From assembly GCA_947685225.1 (NCBI GenBank), contig CANTUV010000051.1:7440001-7504000 (forward strand): a stretch of 64,000 nucleotides of DNA, in the 5' to 3' direction. The notes beneath the pieces were generated by a model, which worked only from the letters and a program-made list of their open reading frames with translations, was not told the origin of the DNA and did no database searches. Shown here one piece after another: positions 1 through 12,540 of this stretch (its first letter is position 1; the number at the start of each line of letters is the position of its first letter). The translations under genes were made by a program, and so were the position numbers. Source of the DNA: Garcia nutans (lineage: Eukaryota > Streptophyta > Magnoliopsida > Malpighiales > Euphorbiaceae).

Positions 1-2400
1 ATTAGATTATTATCTAATTAAGTATATAATTATTATAATTATTAATTTTTTATATTATTAAATTTTAATTTTATGAACTAAAAAATATAAAAATTTTCCT
101 TGAAAATCCTCATCCCCGTGGAGTGGAGACGGAGCAAAATTACTCTTGTTTGTGTGTCGGAGAATCCCCACCACCTTCCCTACTAAGATGGGGATGGAGA
201 TTGTTCCTCCAACCCGGTCCGTTGTTACTCTAGGTGTAGCTGGCCAAGACTTGGAAGTATTTGAGTTAGTCATATATATTTTTATCATGTTTTTAGAGTT
301 TTCAGACATAAAAAATAAAATAAAAAAAATTAAATTATGAATATACTATAATTTTTTAAAAAATATTTGAAATAAAAAATATAATCACATTATATTAAAA
401 ATAAAAACAACAAAAGAAAAACGAAAAAATTAAAAATTAAAAATAATAAAACATTTTTTAAAAATAAAAGATTATAATCTTATATATTTTTTCTTAATTT
501 TCCTTTTTTTGTGTTTTCAATTTTTTATTAGTGCATTTGTTTTAGAGGATGAGTTCAAATTAATTTAATTGAAAATTTTATCATTTTTTTTTGCATTTAA
601 AGAAGAGTAATTTATTTGTTAATTTTTTAGAAGAAAAACATATTTACTTAGTCAAGAAATAATTTGTATAAGGCAATTTAAATTCATTAAATACTCGGGG
701 TTTTTTTTTTCGGAGCAGGATAAGTTCATCAATTAAAGAGAAAGTTATAGAGGACTAACAGGGAAGTCAAAGGGCACAAACAAAATAGAGGCAAAACAAT
801 CTCCTCCAAGGAGGCAAATATCAAACTAGAAGTGTATCTCCTACAAACAGGAAAGGCCCAGAAAATAATAAGCCAAAGGCTTAAACATCAAGTGCAAGAA
901 CACCAGCTTTTGCTGAAACACAAGAAAATATATATGCAACAAACAACACTAACAACAATAATCTCAAAAATCCTCATATAAACAAGAGATTGAGGATTGA
1001 AGGAGAAGAAAAAAAAAACTCTAACTGGGATCTTAAAAATAAAGGCTTTGGATATTCACAGTGGGTAGCCTAATTTGAAGAGGCGAAAACACACAACTCT
1101 AAAAATACTAACCCCTACATGCAAGGAGAGATCTTTGATATTGTGAAACAAACGAAAAGAGAGGTGGAGATTGAATTACTTCTAACATCTTCGATTAAGC
1201 TTTGATATGCCAACAATTAAAGATTTGATAGCAAAACAATAACTTCTCTAGGTATATAATAAGCAGAGCACTGAACTCATAAAGATAAAATTCAAGATAA
1301 ATTTATGTTTTCAAAAATAAGATAGCTAAAGATCTAGGGTCACTGCCCACAAGAGTGCTAGTGTCAGCTTTAGATTTAAGGTAAAGATAGAGACTTTATA
1401 GATAGAGTAAAGGAAAACTTCACTACAGAATATATCTAAAATTTGACCAATCTTTTACTTTTAGTTTTTTTTTTTTTTTTGAATATGTTGCCATTTTTTG
1501 TAGAATCCCATTGTGCCTGTAAGGCAATGAGATTTTTTTGGTATTAATTATTGAAGCAGATTTTAACAATTACCAATAACTCCGCCTATATATGAGTTTC
1601 TTGTGTATAGCCGATCCTAAACTTGGATAAAAAAGAAGGATTGCGGTAGGTGACAACCAGCGTAAAACTTTTGTCACATCTCATTATTTTAACAATTACC
1701 AATGCTTGATGCAAGATTTAGAGGGGGAATGGGATCTTTTGGTATCTTCTCTATCTTTCTTATGCAGATATAGAATTGTAGTTGGTGTAGACAAATCTTT
1801 ACATCTACATGTATTTCTTGAATTCTTCTAACTGGAAACTATATCAATACATCATATTGTTCGTAAAAAAAAATCAATTTGATTATAGAAAAAAAAATAA
1901 TAAATCACACATAAATCAATAGGTTTTTCACTTAAAACAAAATTTAAAAAAAAAAGCTTCTATGGACCAAAATAATATTATTGTGTTCACAAAATAAAAA
2001 TAAAAAAACAACACATAATTTTTAAATTCCGTGATTAGCCTAATTAATTACAAATTGAGAAAATTTTACCATAATAGCCATCATTATCACAAACCAAAAA
2101 TTTTTTACTATAAAAAAATTATATTTTCATATTATTCTATTTTTATATATTAAAATTAAAAATTATACAGCTTAATGTCCATAATAATATTTAAAATTAT
2201 AAAGTAACATTTAAAATTATACAATAATATTTAAAATTATAAAGTACCATTTAAAATGATAAAATAACATTTAAATAATATAAAAAAGTAATTAATTTTC
2301 TTTTTTTTATATAATTAAATTTCCATGTCACCAAAGAATCCTCCACGTGTCGTGCAAACAGAGTTCTTTCTAGAAAAACCGAACCCTACTGTGGAAACTG
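1..2400. other. AT-rich left edge, no gene recognised
   Basis: I see no exon chain or conserved protein here. The segment at about 100-260 (GC-richer, with repeated ccccg/gggga words) and the segment at about 700-1700 look like old transposon debris. The words near 1612-1690 (gccgatcctaaacttgg, followed by gcgtaaaactttt) resemble plant non-LTR retrotransposon relics, but I cannot assign a family. The rest is low-complexity A/T. Confidence 0.4.
2179..2290. repeat. AT-rich short tandem repeat
   Basis: Units of roughly 20-24 bp built on taacatttaaaattata are repeated about five times with small changes just upstream of the presumed first exon of the BORDER gene. No coding potential. Confidence 0.6.
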
Positions 2401-5400
2401 CAAAGGCCATATTTATCCTTTCTGTGTTAAAAACGAGCTCTTTATAATTCCGTTGCTGACTCTTTCTTTTACATACAAGTTTTAATATATATATATATTT
2501 GGTGTTGCTCTTCAACTCTATTTCCGGTGATTTTCTGGCAATATTTCTGGCTATTCTTCGATCAGGTACGTGTCACCACCTCTATCGAAAATCCTACCGT
2601 GAAATAGAATTGGTTGATGAGCCTTTTTTTTTGGATTTTGGCAAATCGATTTTTGTTAATCTAGGGTTTGTACTTGATTGCATATTTTACGTATCAGCGA
2701 TTAATCAACCCCTTGATTTTTTTATCTTTATTATTGTGACTAATGAATTATTAATTTGTTATCGATTTACTTGATTTGAAGCTCGAGAACACTGATTGCG
2801 TGGAGTTTTAATTTGTTATTGTTTGCTAATTATTCAACTTGCTACTTGCAATTATAGAACTCAAATTGATTAGATACAGTGATTTTGGGCTTTATATATA
2901 TGTATTTGTTTTTAAGGGTTTATTTGTGACTGAAATTTATTAGGTCTCATTATCAGCAAAAATCCTCCTCCTTGGCAGTATAAAATCCTTTGCATGGGTT
3001 TATATAGCTGATATTGCTGTTGGGTTGTTAATCTTTCTATATTTTTGAAAACTTGTGAGGTTGTGAGATCTATTTAAGTTATGCTTTAGACATGATGTGA
3101 TATCAGATTTGTATATCTGAAAATGGTTTTTGTTTTCTAAAATTGCTTCATTTGTTCAATTCGGATTTCAGAGGAAGGCATATAGAAATATATTAACAGT
3201 TATGAGCCTAAATTCTATGAATTTGCTGTGGCATAACGCTGAAGCAATGTGGGAAGTAACAGATTTCTTATTTTATAATATGGATATTTTTATTGAATTT
3301 TATTTTTATTCAATCGTGTCCATTTCCATTAGGTCGTTGTGTGGGGATGTGCTTTGCGTTTTATATTAGTTTATGTGGGTCGCTTGTGTTTTATGGAGAA
3401 TTTCTGCCCCTCCACATTATACTCTCATCTCATTCTTCTCAATATCTTTTTTTCTTATCAGAAAGATGATTATGTTTGTGTTGTGTGTTAAGAGCATGTT
3501 TGTTTATCTCTGGCTGTTATATTTCTTCCCTGGTTATTGCAGAAATAGGCATTTCCACCTAGCTAAGTTTATGCCTACCTAGCTAAGTTTGCATAAACAT
3601 GTCATTTTTTGTATAAGTTTATGCAATTATTAATGTGAATTACTTTTGTTTTACTCATTTGCCTGGATCTTGGGACCATTAGCTGGTGCAGTGGTGAAAC
3701 ATGATTTGCCAAATATAAATGCGTGGGTGAAGTCTTGAAAGCAGCCACTTCATGCAAAATGCTGAAGATTAGGACTGTATCAAGAACACCCTGGCATAAC
3801 CATGTTTAGATGGAACTTGCATCAAGTGATGGCTTTCCATTTTAAATAAATATGTATCAGAAGGTGTTTATTATGATATACTATGTTTCTACTACTTATG
3901 TAGTTTCATGTCTAATCACCTAGAATGTCATTACTCTTTCTTCTAAAGAAACAAGCAGCTAGTAAACGGGTAAAGTTTCGGATGTTATTGGCCTAGTTGT
4001 TATCATTTAAAGTAAGTTCAAGGATCTTTAGCTGCTAACACAATTTCTTTCTCTATTGGATTGAACTGTTATATTCAACATTGTTTGAAAAAGATCTATG
4101 CGCCTTTGCTGCCAGCTTTACCTGAAATGAGGGGCTTTCCGGTTGGCTCTAAACTTGTATCTTAAAATTTTTACAAAAAGTGGGTAGATATTTTAAGAAA
4201 GATGAGAAAACAATCTTAAACCTTATAATTATTACACAAAAAACTGAAAGATATTCAAATAGTTTGATCTTGAATTTTACTCTATATCTAGCTATACTGC
4301 TGTGTTTTAAACTGGGTAAAAGAAATTATTACGGCATGAAACCAGATTATTGACCTTAGAAGAGAAAAATGGCTTTGTTCAAAAAGCAGCTTCACTTCGA
4401 GGGTAACAGCCCTTTTTTTTTTTTCCTTTTGAAAAAATTTGTTGGGAGACTATAAGATGAATCACAAAAAGTTCGTTTTTACGATAGGCATGTCATAAAT
4501 ATAAGAAGCCTATTTAATAGAGACATGGTAAATTGATTTTTAGAAGTTGAATTTGTCAAGAATATAATTGTAAGTGAAAATTGGTAGTTAATTTTCATGG
4601 ACATGGCATGTAGAAAATTCGGATGTTCTGATGACAATATGAATTAATTTGTTAAAAGTGGGTTAGTACCTGAATCTAATTTGGTTCCTCTCATAGTTAC
4701 CTAATTCGCTCAAACCCCCCGAGTACCGCTAACTGGAACTCACGTTTCAATTTGCGGTACTTTGGTGATCCCAAACGCGTTGGAACGCATTCCAGTATGC
4801 TAGAAATGGAGTTCCTGTTTAAATTATCCTCCCATGGCGAAGAAGAAGAAAATAAGAAGGAAAGAGGAGAGAAGGAAAGATGAGAGGAAGAGACGTTTTC
4901 TTAATGAGTTGTGTGTTATAGCTGTCAAAATAAATACATTTTTCTTGTGATTTGTGTGTTACATCTGTAAAAATAAATACAACTGTAAACTTTATCTCAT
5001 TCCCATCAAATAATTAATTATTAGTTAGATTTCTCTTAAATAAAACACAATTTTGCTATAATTATAATTAAATAATTAAGAAGAACATGGAGAATCAATT
5101 GATTATTGAGAAATTATTAAGAATTTCACAAATTATATTTATGAAGTTTTATCAATTTAATTTTTTTATGTAAATTTTAATATAATAACCATTCTAAAAT
5201 TATTCTATATATAAATTCTTACATTTTTTTTGACAAATATAAAAATTTTTACATACTAAAAGCTTAATGACCTGAATATAAATAATTCATGTACCGTAAT
5301 CTAAATTGACTTATCTACTAAGTCTACTCTCGGCGTATCCCATTTTAAAATAAACGGCGTATTATGTACCTGTATCCGTACCACGACTTGAGACATACTG

Positions 5401-5836
5401 TGTTCCAGGTAACTATGGTTCCTCTTGTATATGGAATGCCAAGAGAACTGTTTTAAGTTTCGTGGACCATTTTTATTGTAGGAAGCCAATTTTTCTAGAC
5501 ACTATTCTTGTACTGAGTCACAGAATGCCTGATGCCCACTGTACTTATTATTCTTTGGGTTTTTTAGCTTGTGCAATACCGAGTGAAACCATGATTTCTC
5601 TTGCAAGAGTTATATTAAATATTTTAGTAAATAGGCTCTTCCCTCTAGCAAAACACATGGATATAAATAAATATCATCAATATCTCTTAATAATTATCTT
5701 TTTGGTAATTTTTCAAAAAAAAAAAAAGCCCCTGATCTAGTATCCATTGATTATTTATTCATATTTTCAGAAACTTGAGGACATGCATCTTAATTGTTAT
5801 CATGCTAATAATTAATTGCTGTTTTTCTATTTGCAG
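2400..5836 (+). other. 5' leader exon and long 5'-UTR intron of the BORDER-like gene
   Basis: A consensus donor follows 2565 (atcag|gtacgtg) and a polypyrimidine-rich acceptor ends at 5836 (ctatttgcag), 26 bases before the start codon of the next gene. I infer a non-coding first exon ending at 2565 and a leader intron of about 3.3 kb. No coding sequence is supported inside. A GC-richer patch at about 4690-4900, and another at about 5310-5420 with a faint inverted match (atagttacct), may mark an old inserted element. Transcript data would settle the exon. Confidence 0.45.
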
Positions 5837-5862
5837 TGCACGTTTCATGGTGTTAGCCTAAA

Positions 5863-8800
5863 ATGTCCGACAATCTTGTGTCACAGCAGATGCCAATACA
5901 GAGCGTTCAGATGGGTCAGCTAGAACCCATTTCAAACAAACTGGACTCTTCAATTCAAATGGGAGCAATGGGACCAGGGATCAACAGTCCTGCTTTGCAG
6001 CAGATGTCAATGTCAGACATGCAGATGGGAGTGATGGGACCAGGTCGCACTAATGCACTATTGCGAGATATATCAGTACCAAACAACCAAGCACAGCCAT
6101 TGGAAACTAAGACTAACAATCATGTTTTGCAGAAGTTATCGGTGTCAAACATGCAAATGGGACAGATGGATCCACAGACATACAATCTGGTGTCACAGCA
6201 GTTCTTGTTACCTAGCAAACAACTGGGAGAGATGGAAGGAATGTTGAACAATGTGGGATCCCAGCAGTCATCAATGTTGAATAAGCGAAAGGCACCAATT
6301 GAATTCCCATCCATCAATTCCGGGCTGCCAAAGTTATCAATGCCTAGCAAGAGGGTTGCAAAAATGGAACATAGGCCATGGCTGCAGCAAACGTCGACAC
6401 CAAGCAAATTACCAGTGCAGATGCAACTGCAGTCCATTTTCAACACCTCTAGTTCGCAGCGCTCACAAGCACCATCTAAAAAAGTGGCTTCTGCCAAAGC
6501 TGGTATGCAGCAGCCATCAGTTCAGAAGAATCAAAGTGGACAACCATCTCCAAAGGTTCAAAATGAGCCATCTGAGTCTGTGAGATCTAAGCTAAGGGTG
6601 TCTTTAGCAGCTGCACTAGCTTTGGTTTCTCAACAGCAGGATAGAACTTCAAGTAAGGGTAAGAACTCTCGAAATGAGGCTGCTAGTGCTGCAGGATCGA
6701 TGCAGGAAAATTCTCAACCTTCTTGTCGTGCTTCTGGTACAGCGATTGCTGTCAGTCAAGCATCTGAGGAACCCAAGGATCCTTTAGCCCAACAGTGTAA
6801 TGATGATCAAAGTATATCTCAAGGAATTTCTTCTAATAATACTGGCGATTCTGCACACACCCCAAAAAATGATGGCCAGGGCTCCCAGCCAACCATTAGC
6901 ATGCATGATGAAGATGCTTCATTTAGTGACAGCTTTCTTGTTAAAGATGAACTTCTGCAGGGAAACGGGCTGTCCTGGGTATTAGTACCTGATATGAAGA
7001 TGGCAGAAAAAAAGGATATTGAAACTGCCCAACGGCAGCCTGAGCCAGAGGATATTTGCAGGGTCAGTGGAGGAGAAGTGGTCACGTTGCCCCAAAATTT
7101 GGCATCTCAAATTGAAGTAGAACTCTATAAATTATTTGGTGGAGTAAACAAGAAATATAAGGAGAAGGGAAGGTCTCTTTTATTTAATTTGAAGGATCAT
7201 AATAATCCTGAATTGAGAGAAAGGGTTATGTCAGGAGAAATTCCTCCCAAGCGACTTTGCTCTATGACTGCAGAGGAGCTTGCATCTAAGGAGCTTTCTG
7301 AATGGCGGATAGCAAAAGCTGAGGAGCTTGCCCAAATGGTGGTATTGCCCGATTCAGATGTTGACATGAGGCGATTGGTGAAGAAAACACATAAGGGTGA
7401 GTTCCAAGTGGAAATTGGGCCACAAGATAGTGTGTCAGCGGAGGTCTCCATTGGGGCTAGTTCACTCACTCAGATACGAAGCAGACCACAGGGGAAGAGA
7501 GCATCTTCCCCCTTGAAGTCTGATCAGATGAAAGATAAAGGAAAAAATGCTGCTGGTGAAAAGAGTAGTTCAGAGGACCAGAATGTTATTACGATACCCT
7601 CCACAGAAGGGGCTGATTTTATGCAAGGGCTTATGGTGGATGATGAATTGAAAGATGCAGAATTTCTTCCTCCAATCGTCTCCCTTGATGAGTTCATGGA
7701 ATCCCTGAATTCAGAGCCGCCATTTGAAAATTTGCCAGTAGATACTGAAAAAACACCTGTTCCTGATAAAGATGATTTGCAGGCCAGCTTAGAATCCAAG
7801 TCTCCTGATACAACTCTGAGAGACTCTGATGCTAGTATCTCTGGTAAATCTGATGTTGTGGATGATGTTGCTAATGCAAAATCAGATACTGACAGGAAAT
7901 CTATTGCCAGTAATGTCAAATCAGAAGCAGCACTTCTTGTCAGCGTACCCAAGGGTGAACATGTATGGGAAGGCCTACTTCAGCTAAATATTTCAGTTAC
8001 AGCCTCAGTTATTGGAATTTTTAAAAGGTAAGTATCACAACATCAAAATCATGGTAAAGTTGTTCTAAGCTGCTAACTGTTGCCTTCTTCTTGGTGTTTT
8101 ATTTTACTTGAACCAGACAAATGGGATTGAAGTGTTTATCATGTTCTTTCATCATTTCATCTGACTTGTATTGTATTTTTTTTTATCTAAATTGTTGAAT
8201 TCTGAGTGTGATGTATTATACTGAAAATGGGAAGTGTTCTAAAATCTCTATCTTAATTTGATCCCAGAAGTAATGCTGTGTTCGGTAGTTGTCATTGATT
8301 GGTTGTCTGATTGATGTTCTAATATTTCATTTTATTTTGTAGTGGTGAAAAAACATCTGCAAAAGACTGGCCTGGCTTTATAGAGATGAAGGGGAGAGTC
8401 AGAATGGACGCATTTGAGAAGTTCCTCCAAGAGCTTCCAATGTCCCGAAGTCGTGCTGTCATGGTATCTCAAGTTTCTTTTGATCGTGCTAAATTTTGGT
8501 TATCTTACTACTGCCTTGGAAAGAAGGATAAGTTTCCATCTATTTCTGTCGATCTCACTGCACTATCAGTGCAGTATTATTATGGGGTATTTCGAGTTAC
8601 GGTCAATCGCGATTATATTAGGTTAATGAGAGTTTGTAACAACACTCTGCAAGAGAGAAGTTTAAATCAGGGGCGACGTCAAAGGAAAATGGTCGTCGTT
8701 ACTTTGTCTAGAGAAATAATTCCTGGTTTTGATATAAAGCAAAGTTTGTCACTTTGCCCTAAAAATAAAAAACCTGCTGTATATGCAATGAACTGCATAT

Positions 8801-10528
8801 TTTTGGTTATCAAGCAAATAATAATATTTTTGTTTATGTTAGGTCACCTGAAAAGTGGGCTTTGCCTGAGGCCACTTATTAATACGTTTTTGTTTGATTT
8901 AATTCATATTTTACCATCACAGGCTTTACTGCAGAATACTACCTGCTGGATGAGGATGAACAAGAATTAATTTTCCCTGTTGTATCTGTTGCTGAATTTA
9001 GATAAATAAGAAAAATAATTGGTGGAACTCTTATGTTTAAAATGCGTACCAACCTGAAAGAGTGATTCCTAATGAAATTAGTAACCAAGTTGATGGTAAT
9101 ATGGTGGTGATGTTGACGATGATTAATAATACGTCTATTTGCAAAAGAAAGCATACTAAAACTTGAAAAATTTTAATATATCATTACTAGAAAATAAATA
9201 GAATTCCCTGACCAGTTGGGTATTGTATGCTATAAACAAGGTTTAATGTCTCGTAACTATTTTTTTTGTTGCTATAAACAAGGTTTAATGTCTCGTAACT
9301 ATTTTTTTTTATCTGTTGCATCAAGCTTGACTTGAATTTACCTGATGAAATATATTAACTTTATTTCTTTTTCGCAGGCTGTGCACTTTGTTTGCAAGGA
9401 GCGGTGTGAAGAAAGTGAGAATGCAGGTATCAGTGAGGTAAGGACAAGTTGAAATTATTATTATTTTTTTATAACTTGATTGCTGGCCTGCAATTTTCCT
9501 TGTAACTGGTATTTGAAGTTGCCTACTGAATTCTGCAGGTGGTCGAGTCATACCTGGTTGATGGAAGAGTGGGTTTTGCAGAGCCTGCTTCTGGAGTGGA
9601 ACTCTATATTTGCCCGCTTCATTCAAAGACTAATGAAATGCTGGGCAAGGTCCTCCCAAAGGACCAAATTGATTCCCTTAATGCTATTGATAATGGTCTA
9701 ATTGGTGTTATTATATGGAGAAAACCTCAAATAATATTACCCAACTCTGCATCACTCCATAAACTCAATTCAAAAAAGCATCACTTTTCTTCTAGGAGAC
9801 ACCAAGAAAAGGATGCTAATGTTAATGTTAATGTCGCACCTGAACCCCACGCTGGACCACCTAAACCCCACGCTGATAATAACAATGATAATGATGATGA
9901 TGATGTGCCTCCTGGGTTTGGTCCTTCGGCTGCTACTCGGGATGAGGATGACTTGCCTGAATTCAATTTTTCAAGTGGCCCTGTTACACCAAGGCCGCCA
10001 TTTTATGGCCAAAGTGCTGTTCAGAGTCAGGGAATAGCCCCCTTTCACCAACATTCTCAAACATCATCACGTCCTGTAGATCAAATGAGGCAACTTGTAC
10101 AAAGATATGGACAACCTGGTACTAGTGCTTGTTTAGGAAATTGGCAGGATAATAATAGAGGAATGGTTGCAGTGCAGCCATGGAATGATGACGATGATGA
10201 CATGCCTGAGTGGAATCCAGAAGATAACAAACAGAAACTCCCACACCCGCCGCAGCCCTTGCATGTGCCTAACATGCACCAGCCATTATTGCGTGCCCAA
10301 ATGGTGCAGCAGCAAACACCACATCAACAAATTGCACCACCACCTGCCATGTCTTTGCAGACACAAATGATGCGTGGTCCACTAAATGGTGCTGCCTCGT
10401 CATGGCAGCAGCAGAGCCCTTGGGTAGCTCACGCCATTAATACGCATGGCATTCTACCTCCTGCTTATCATGGAGCAACTGGAGTTGAACCTTGGCGGAG
10501 AGAGGCTCCAAGAAGTAGAGGCTTTTGA
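5863..10528 (+). CDS. BORDER-like TFIIS_M / SPOC domain nuclear protein
   Basis: Four coding exons: 5863-8027, 8343-8463, 9378-9437 and 9539-10528, all joined at GT-AG sites in phase, giving 1111 residues. Residues ~1-150 are Q/M-rich imperfect repeats. Residues ~400-520 form a TFIIS central domain (ends near KKTHKGEFQVEI). Residues ~697-846 form a SPOC domain (WEGLLQLNISVT to IGVIIWRKPQ) spread over all four exons. The C-terminal tail is rich in Pro, Gln and Asp, with DDDDVPPGFGP and DDDDDMPEWNPED. This order matches plant BORDER proteins (BDR1-3 in Arabidopsis), which act at gene borders by promoting RNA polymerase II pausing at 3' ends; that role is family knowledge. The SPOC fold is an inference from similarity. 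No lesion was found. The gene converges on the DnaJ locus 787 bp downstream. Confidence 0.9.
9229..9310. repeat. 42-bp tandem duplication in BORDER intron 2
   Basis: The block starting gctataaacaaggttt at 9229-9270 is repeated directly at 9271-9310, differing only in the length of the terminal T run. It is a recent duplication within the intron between exons 2 and 3. Confidence 0.9.
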
Positions 10529-11315
10529 AATCTTGTATTGTAAATGATAGGATCTTTAATTCTTTCTTTTTGAATTTTTTAAAAAAGTTCTCTAGGTGTA
10601 AATTGTAATCGCGGTTTTGGTTTTTGATTCTGCCGTCATATTTAGTTACTTTTAAGCAAACCGCCGATTGCAAAATAGTCTATGAACATGGGCGGTTAAA
10701 AATGGTTTTAAAGATCCTTGTTAAAGCAAATATTGAATAATGGTTTTATAATTAAAACCTTTAACCTGGACTAAAATAGCTGTATCTGCTGCTCTTTTCA
10801 GGTGAATTATTTTGTTAAAGAAAAAAATGTATGCCGATATTAAAATCTTGTTGAACTGATATATACCAGAAAGGTGAATAGGAATTTTTTATATTTGAAT
10901 GGTACTGGGGTTTGGAATGAGTTAATAGGAGGCTAGCACTTTGGATGTGCAAATAGAAGCAAACAGAATTTGTATAAAACCATACTTTTTTTTATAGACT
11001 TGCATTACTTGTGAATATGATGACGTGAAAGTTGAAATACAAGTGCCAAAAACAACACAACATCATCATTCAATAACCCCTTCTCACTTATTCAAAATAT
11101 TGAAAGTAATTACATGAATTGGCCTAAAATGCCTCATAAAAAGCTTACTAGTTGTAGTCTAGTTGCTAGATTTGCTATATTGACCTTTGGAATTGTTTGT
11201 ATATTTTTGTGTGTCAGCTCCTCCCAGAGTATTAGAATCTGTGAGCACAAAAGGTAACTTTGACTTTCAGACTCTAGCTCGACCTAGTGGCTAATATAAA
11301 CAGTTCCATTAATCT
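10529..11315. other. Tail-to-tail spacer between BORDER-like and DnaJ loci
   Basis: Contains the presumed 3' UTRs of two convergent loci. No ORF with recognisable similarity, no RNA gene and no inserted element was seen. Confidence 0.6.
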
Positions 11316-12105
11316 TCAACCACCCAATGCACGCTTCAGTCCTGCTCGTTGCTCTGGTGTCAATCTTGTTGGGAACTTCACTTCAAATTTGATCCTTAAA
11401 TCACCTCTATTGCCTGGCTCTTTGGCTATTGGCATACCTTCCCTGGAAACAAGAAGTTCAAAACCAGAGCTAACTATATCCTTTACTGGAATAGATAGGT
11501 TACGACCATCAAGTGTAGTGAGATTTATTCTAGTCCCTCCTGATGCTTCTGCTAATGATACCCTTTGGTTTATGTTGAGGTCATTGCCGTCTCTGTTGTA
11601 AGTATTGTGGGGCTTCTCATCGATGATGAACACAAGATCTGCTGGCAGCTGATTCAGCTGTTCATTTCCTTTATCTGGGAAAGTAATCTTTGTGCCCTTC
11701 TTCCACCCTGGCTTTACATCAATGGTCAATATCTCAGTTTCTTGCTCTGGTCTCCTGCTTATTTACAGTTCATACTGAAGCAAGTTAGCATAAGCAACTG
11801 GCACTTCAAGATCTAGAATAAGGATATGCAAAGAAGACGCAGCACAATATATGTTTTACAAGCAAAAATCAAGTAGTGCTTCTCAGTTCTCGTATCATCG
11901 ATAAACAAGAAAATAATAGAATAATTTTTTACTAATTTACGAGTAGCTGATATCATAACTTATAAAATGTTTTACAAGCAAAGATCAAGTACTGGTTCTC
12001 AGTTCTCATATTATTGATAAACATTCTTTGTGCGCCCCTTACCGTTCTCGCTCAGTTTTTGCAACGGCTGGGGAGGCAGTCGTAGAAGCGAAGTCTATCG
12101 CCGCA

Positions 12106-12250
12106 CATAGCGGAGAAGTCGAGACCTAACAAAAGAAGTAAACCTAAAGTATCGCGAAAGACTAGAATGGGAAACAAAACAGAATGTACCGGATTTTTAG
12201 CGCGTGCAACCATCAAACCAGAGGTCAAAGAGCTGAACAATAAAATAGAT
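12106..12250 (-). pseudogene. nad6: Fragment of mitochondrial nad6 (N-terminal part)
   Basis: The minus strand reads SGLMVARAKNPVHSVLFPI and continues to GLLLLLGLDF, matching the start of plant mitochondrial NADH dehydrogenase subunit 6. Similarity stops abruptly after LDFSAM, where an unrelated tail runs on to a stop. This is an organelle-derived fragment, not a nuclear gene. Confidence 0.85.
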
Positions 12251-12408
12251 GGCGAGTACCTAATTGAATTGATCGGGTAATGTAGGAACAAGGTTCAAGT
12301 CTACCGGTTTGTTAGGGTGAAATGCCAACATGTGAAGCGTTATCACGGTCGGTTTAGTGCAAAGCCAAGAGTACTATATATGAAATATATTTGAGAAAAG
12401 ATAACAAT

Positions 12409-12540
12409 ATCCCTGTCCGAGAGGGAAACAGCCCAGATCGTACGCTAAGGTCCCTAATCAATCACTTAGTGAAAAAGGAAGTGATTGAGCGGTGACAACC
12501 AGGAGGTGGGCTTGGAAGCAGCCATCCTTTGAAGAACCGA
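12409..12540 (+). pseudogene. Fragment of mitochondrial 26S (LSU) rRNA
   Basis: Plus-strand words such as gagggaaacagcccagatcg, acgctaaggtccctaatcaa and gggcttggaagcagccatcc are characteristic of the conserved domain II region of LSU rRNA. Their exact form matches the plant mitochondrial rather than the plastid gene. Only about 130 bp is present, so it is not a functional rRNA gene. Confidence 0.85.

Noticed and set aside
4690..5420. Possible transposon in the BORDER leader intron (atagttacct at one end, inverted at the other)
   Set aside because: The inverted match is only about ten bases, and no target duplication was found.
8386..8970. 194-codon plus-strand frame as a separate gene
   Set aside because: Only its first part (to 8463) is SPOC exon 2 of the BORDER-like gene; the rest is intron read-through.
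12409..12540. Functional rRNA gene
   Set aside because: Only about 130 bp of the mitochondrial LSU rRNA is present and it lies in an intron beside a nad6 fragment.
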